Assembly: GCA_903925275.1 (NCBI GenBank)
Contig: CAIYES010000474.1
Location: 1 to 43,801, forward strand
DNA from: an uncultured Bacteroidales bacterium
Lineage (GTDB): Bacteria > Bacteroidota > Bacteroidia > Bacteroidales > FEN-979
DNA length: 43,801 nt
Direction: 5' to 3'
The notes beneath the pieces are model-generated. The model worked only from the letters and a program-made list of their open reading frames with translations, made no database searches and was not told the DNA's origin. Shown here one piece after another: positions 41,101 to 43,801 of the stretch. A program made the translations under genes and the position numbers. Every line of letters starts with the position of its first letter. The first letter of the stretch is position 1.

Positions 41101-41856
41101 CTGATGGCCGGTATTGCCCATGAAATTCAGAACCCGTTGAATTTTGTCAATAATTTTTCCTCTTTATCTGCTGATCTCTCCGATGAGCTTCTTGCATTTT
41201 TAAAAGATATGAAAGGCGTTCTGCCTGATGACAAATATGCCGATGTCGAAGAGGTGATCGGGATGATCAAAGGGAATGTGAAAAAAATCAACGATCACGG
41301 AAAGCGTGCCGAAAGTATTGTAAAAGGGATGTTACAACATTCGCGGGGAAAAACCGGCGAATATGAACTGGCGGAGATCAACAACCTGGTTTCAGAGTAT
41401 GTCAACCTTGCCTATCACGGTATGCGGGCAAAAGATAAAAGCTTTAACACCAGTATCAAAACACAATTGGATCCGGAGGTAGGCAAAGCCAGCATTATCC
41501 CGCAGGATCTGAGCCGTGTAATTCTCAACATTGTTAACAATTCATGTTATGCCCTTGATGAAAAAGTAAAACAACATATCCCGGGATTCAGCCCCGAAGT
41601 GGTCATCAGTACAAAAAAAATAAACGACAAAATTGAAATCAGGATCAGGGATAATGGAACCGGTATACCGGAACATGTGCGCGAAAAAATATTCAACCCG
41701 TTTTTCACGACCAAACCCGCAGGTCAGGGAACAGGTTTGGGATTGTCGATGAGCTACGACATTGTAACACAGATCCACAAGGGAAAATTAGAGGTGAAAT
41801 CCATGGATGGAAAATTTACGGAATTTATCATTACCATCCCTGAAAAGCAATCCTGA
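38116..41856 (+). CDS. Regulator-propeller sensor histidine kinase
   Basis: A 1246-residue sensor. It has a signal peptide (1 to about 19, ending IIMGQ), two-component regulator propeller repeats over about 40-640 (e.g. DNNMLWAALNNGIAMIEIP), a Y_Y_Y domain (about 660-735, FEETWSDWTSQ...YTNLPKGTF), one membrane helix (about 745-765), a coiled coil, a GAF-like region (about 815-960), and a kinase core. The core has H1002 in GIAHEIQNPLNF and HATPase motifs RDNGTGIP and GQGTGLGLS. Unlike hybrid regulators of polysaccharide loci, it has no receiver or AraC-type output. The core closely resembles the kinase at 27525-28394. It is probably co-transcribed with the receptor and transporter genes upstream. 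Confidence 0.92.
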   Translation: MNKLVIPFFLFFFAGIIMGQTTHETEHGFPFIKNFSAADYKAHAQNFAIVRDRDGILYFGNFAGVLQYDGEFWRLIPTEKTTKVSALGIDSSGKVYVGALGEIGTLESDTHGKLSFKSLIASAGAKVPSFQDVMQIFPTQDGVYFITERIVFLWHNGKLDYWKPEYQIISGFYVYQTLYLQVKDKGLMIFRNGILNPVANGGFVSDAVEIKAMLPYPGNQVLIATGTQGLYLFDSTGMRDFITQSDDLFMKNLITCGVSLSDGSYAIGTSRMGVFVIETDGKVRQIIDKKASLRNENVQALFADDNNMLWAALNNGIAMIEIPSPLTFFDEKSGLNGAVNHILRHNNTLYVSTYQGLFYYDEKSFGFQSVPEIITASWSVAPFGHNLLAATSQGVFLVSDHHAKLVREGFILSLVCSRSDNPVVYLGEMGGLYSMQNLNGQWKSRKLSGSEEEINDLLQDSGGNIWGSTLTKGIFRYAPVTDTLEFFTQSAGLPETIGSTINIIWGKISVSTREGVFLFDDASHSFNRITLVKKDTAADNHWLSMITSDNRGDLWVNSGDETHVMLLKKKGGTFEPFQTPFLPIADYVICAIAPEPDGVTWFGGPEGLIRYNPAVKTLKPDPYPTLIRQITTHNDSIIIAGNICTTNGLPPPDITIFRYQDNSLRFEFSAPFYSPKGENQYQYLLEGFEETWSDWTSQTHKEYTNLPKGTFTFHVKARNIYGKIAREATFSFRILSPMYTTIWAYMIYFFLAAGLIYLIVIVRNRQLLKEKHILEQRIADRTAEVVQQKEEIEMQSEELANKNDELEKINTTVKSINSEINFENLLQSLLEKMKVIRSVEKSTALVFDKNIDAFKFKASFGRELRQLADVKLSLNEAEKRYLKNAEEVYEDIFLKTDFTGWDGIAAMNEPANPKSMLVMVIRVENRVEAFLILENMNRQHAFESKDLSFIKNSKEHIISAFIRTRILEDLQHTLQNLKDTQDQLVQSEKLASLGALMAGIAHEIQNPLNFVNNFSSLSADLSDELLAFLKDMKGVLPDDKYADVEEVIGMIKGNVKKINDHGKRAESIVKGMLQHSRGKTGEYELAEINNLVSEYVNLAYHGMRAKDKSFNTSIKTQLDPEVGKASIIPQDLSRVILNIVNNSCYALDEKVKQHIPGFSPEVVISTKKINDKIEIRIRDNGTGIPEHVREKIFNPFFTTKPAGQGTGLGLSMSYDIVTQIHKGKLEVKSMDGKFTEFIITIPEKQS

Positions 41857-41876
41857 AGACAATAAATCCATTCTCC

Positions 41877-42491
41877 ATGAAGAAACTGTTTTTCTGTTTT
41901 TTTATTGGTCTTCTGATGACTTCCTTGGCCGGCGGACAATCAATTTTCAAGATCAACCAATACAATACCTATTACAATAAAGCACTGATGCCCGTTATCA
42001 CGCTGTTTTCAAATTATCAGTTCAATAAAAAAATCGGGATTACGAGCTATTTTTATGTGAACGCTTATTCAAAAAACAGTTGGGGGGAAGGGTTGGCGGG
42101 GGTAACCTATACTCCGGTGACAGGAGTTTCGATAGGTTTCCTTGCCGGTTTGCAATCGAATGAAACGGAAATCTGGCGGGTTTCACCGATAATTATGCTC
42201 AGCAATAAACAATTTTCCTTTTTTGGTGCGTTTGAATTTGGCGGAAAACGATACCGATGGGATGCGATGGGGTTTTATTCAGTGAAAGCATTCAAATTTG
42301 GCGCCGAGTTCATACGTTATTACCGCATGTTTGCAGCCGGACCGCGTGTTGAATTTTCGTTTGTCAGGAAACAACCCATTACTGTTTTTTACAGTGGATT
42401 ATGGGACTGGACCTATGGCCGTTATGCCTCAATGTTCGGAATTTTTTCGACCTTCGGTTCTTTCAGAAAAATTGCTGCTGTTGAAGAATAA
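41877..42491 (+). CDS. Small predicted outer-membrane beta-barrel protein
   Basis: A 204-residue protein with a signal peptide (about 1-20, ending LAGGQ). The mature part consists of short alternating strands rich in aromatic residues (e.g. ITSYFYVNAYSKNSW and GVSIGFLAGLQ), as in small outer-membrane beta-barrels. I recognise no named family. It starts 20 bp after the propeller kinase gene and probably closes the operon. A role as an outer-membrane component or sensor of the same module is a guess from position. Confidence 0.75.
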   Translation: MKKLFFCFFIGLLMTSLAGGQSIFKINQYNTYYNKALMPVITLFSNYQFNKKIGITSYFYVNAYSKNSWGEGLAGVTYTPVTGVSIGFLAGLQSNETEIWRVSPIIMLSNKQFSFFGAFEFGGKRYRWDAMGFYSVKAFKFGAEFIRYYRMFAAGPRVEFSFVRKQPITVFYSGLWDWTYGRYASMFGIFSTFGSFRKIAAVEE

Positions 42492-42535
42492 ACCCGGAAT
42501 GAAAACGTTACAATCCGGAATAGATGTAATTTCAG

Positions 42536-42620
42536 TCAATGACCTCATCCTCTGTCGTCTGTTTCTCAGGGAGAAGGAGAATTCCCTATCATTGAGGGCT
42601 AGGTCATCCGGACTTTTTTT
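42536..42620. other. Intergenic element with inverted repeats and a T-run
   Basis: In the 159-bp gap before the dehydrogenase gene, TCAATGA (42536-42542) is inverted at 42589-42595, and ATGACCT (42539-42545) is inverted at 42601-42607. A T7 run follows TCCGGAC. This may be a worn copy of the palindromic repeat seen in hemW, or a terminator for the preceding operon. Neither is certain. Confidence 0.35.
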
Positions 42621-42650
42621 AACCACACTTATGATTAATCCCGCAGAAAT

Positions 42651-43598
42651 ATGAAAGCATTGGTATTTGACGGATCATTAAAGGTCAAGGAGGTTTCAAA
42701 ACCCAAGCCGGTCAATAATGAAGTGCTCATCAGGGTTCTTTACGCTTCAATCTGCAATACCGATCTTGAGATTATCAAGGGGTATATGGGTTTCAAGGGA
42801 ATCCTCGGACATGAGTTTGTCGGCGAAGTTGTGAGTAAATCAAGCCGACTGTATGGCAAAAAAGTAGTGGGTGAGATTAATTGCCCATGTGGTAACTGTT
42901 ATTTGTGCAATACCGGGCGCGAAAGCCATTGCCCCAGACGGACAGTTCTTGGCATCCATAATCATGCTGGTGTATTTGCAGAATATATCGTGCTTCCGGA
43001 AAAGAATTTGCACGAGATTCCGGTGGCTCTTCCGATGGAATCGGCTGTCTTTGCCGAACCGCTGGCAGCGGCCATTGAGATATTTGAGCAACTTCACATC
43101 AGGCCATCCCGGAATGTTTTCATTTTTGGCGCAGGAAAACTGGGATTGCTGGTATCCCTTGTTTTTCGCCTTCACGGATGTGTTGCCATTACCTATGATA
43201 TCATGGAGTCAAAAGTTAAAACAGCCAGATCAATGGGCATCGATGCAAGGCTGCTTTCAACGCTTACCAGTCAGGATAAAGCAGAAATTTGTATCGACTG
43301 TACCGGAAACCCGGCAGGGATAAACCTTGCACTTTCGCACCTTTACCCGAAAGGAAAACTGGTATTGAAAACCACGGTTGCGCATTCTGACAAAATCGAC
43401 CTGAACCAGATCGTGATAAATGAATTTGAGATTATCGGATCACGATGCGGGCTGTTTGAACCTGCCCTGAACCTGCTCAGCCAGGGATTTGTCGACCCTC
43501 AACCCATGATCGCCAAAACGTTTGATTTTGATAAAATCCTGGATGCCTTTGATTTTGCGTCAAAACCAGATACCCTGAAAGTATTGATCAGACAGTAG
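42651..43598 (+). CDS. Zinc-dependent alcohol dehydrogenase (MDR family)
   Basis: A 315-residue medium-chain dehydrogenase/reductase. Catalytic zinc ligands are C35 in SICNTD, H54 and E55 in GHE, and E136 in FAEP. Structural zinc ligands are C80, C83, C86 and C94 in the pattern C-x2-C-x2-C-x7-C. The Rossmann motif GAGKLG is at 160-165. It is shorter than typical members (about 340-350). An acidic residue, D183 or so in TYDIMESK, favours NAD over NADP, but the substrate is unknown. Its stop codon TAG lies at the edge of the 29-bp repeat array. It is separated by 159 bp from the outer-membrane protein gene, so it is probably its own unit. Confidence 0.92.
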   Translation: MKALVFDGSLKVKEVSKPKPVNNEVLIRVLYASICNTDLEIIKGYMGFKGILGHEFVGEVVSKSSRLYGKKVVGEINCPCGNCYLCNTGRESHCPRRTVLGIHNHAGVFAEYIVLPEKNLHEIPVALPMESAVFAEPLAAAIEIFEQLHIRPSRNVFIFGAGKLGLLVSLVFRLHGCVAITYDIMESKVKTARSMGIDARLLSTLTSQDKAEICIDCTGNPAGINLALSHLYPKGKLVLKTTVAHSDKIDLNQIVINEFEIIGSRCGLFEPALNLLSQGFVDPQPMIAKTFDFDKILDAFDFASKPDTLKVLIRQ

Positions 43599-43801
43599 AG
43601 ACGCCGCATGCGGCGTCTGAACAGCAGAGCCGCGGCATGCGGCGTCTGAACAGCAGAGCCGCGGCATGCGGCGTCTGAACAGCAGAGCCGCGGCGTGCCG
43701 CGTCTGAACAGCAGAGCCGCGGCATGCGGCGTCTGAACAGCAGAGCCGCGGCAAGCGGCGTCTGAACAGCAGAGCCGCGGCGTGCCGCGGCTGAACAGCA
43801 G
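43597..43801. repeat. 29-bp tandem array of GC-rich palindromes
   Basis: The array starts at the adh stop codon with the 18-bp palindrome GACGCCGCATGCGGCGTC. Units of 29 bp follow, each with GTCTGAACAGCAGA and a GC-rich core (GCCGCGGCATGCGGC, or variants GCCGCGGCGTGCCGC and GCCGCGGCAAGCGGC). Successive GTCTGAAC starts are at 43615, 43644, 43673, 43702, 43731, 43760 and, as GGCTGAAC, 43789. The array continues past the window end. There are no spacers, so it is not CRISPR. Confidence 0.92.

Noticed and set aside
43560-43754. Minus-strand open frame of 64 codons
   Set aside because: It is a read-through of the 29-bp tandem array; three units give a 29-residue peptide period with no gene features.
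43597-43801. CRISPR-like array
   Set aside because: Repeats of 29 bp follow each other directly with no unique spacers, and the repeat itself is a palindrome-rich minisatellite. No cas genes are present.

Overview
The window looks like chromosomal DNA from an uncultured member of the Bacteroidota, probably Bacteroidales-like. The signs are a secreted protein with a type IX secretion sorting tail and a BACON-like domain, a TonB-dependent receptor, a two-component regulator-propeller kinase, an AtpB with a long signal-bearing N-terminus, little Shine-Dalgarno signal, and many promoters of the Bacteroidota form TTG-N16..19-TAnnTTTG. The taxon is inferred from gene content; no rRNA gene is present. 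I saw no tRNA, phage, transposase or CRISPR array.

Layout. Positions 1-206 hold a heptanucleotide repeat with inverted ends, next to the 3' end of atpB (minus strand). A plus-strand run follows: TolC and HlyD efflux parts, tsaB and ispG. A minus-strand operon then encodes an omega-amidase, an O-antigen-ligase-like protein and a lipid kinase (9828 down to 6396). Next come pgk (plus) and the minus-strand set mlaE-mlaF-cvpA. A tiny lipoprotein gene, missed by ordinary ORF length cut-offs, precedes a SprT-like gene. Then come a T9SS-secreted protein (minus), a mannose-1-phosphate guanylyltransferase (plus), an S9 peptidase lipoprotein (minus), a membrane histidine kinase with hemW (plus), an rRNA-methyltransferase-like gene (minus) and a large SNF2 helicase (minus).

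The right third, 26335-42491, is the most unusual part. A cytosolic histidine kinase and a receiver-SpoIIE phosphatase (minus) are divergent from a tightly packed plus-strand run. That run encodes a STAND NTPase fused through a membrane segment and coiled coil to a seven-bladed WD40 propeller, a TonB-dependent receptor with a TPR-like N-terminus, an orphan formyltransferase-fold enzyme, an ATP/ADP-translocase-like membrane protein with HEAT and cNMP-like regions, a 1246-residue propeller histidine kinase, and a small predicted outer-membrane protein. The kinases at the two ends share a closely similar catalytic core. I read this as a candidate outer-membrane sensing and signalling module. Its function is inferred from domains and gene order only.

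A second theme is repetitive DNA inside genes. Heptanucleotide tandem repeats and a 24-bp/palindromic repeat interrupt tsaB, hemW (twice) and the methyltransferase gene in frame, adding low-complexity loops without breaking the reading frames. Related heptads lie between genes, and in one place appear to supply part of a promoter. The window ends in a 29-bp tandem array of GC-rich palindromes that begins at the stop codon of an alcohol dehydrogenase gene.
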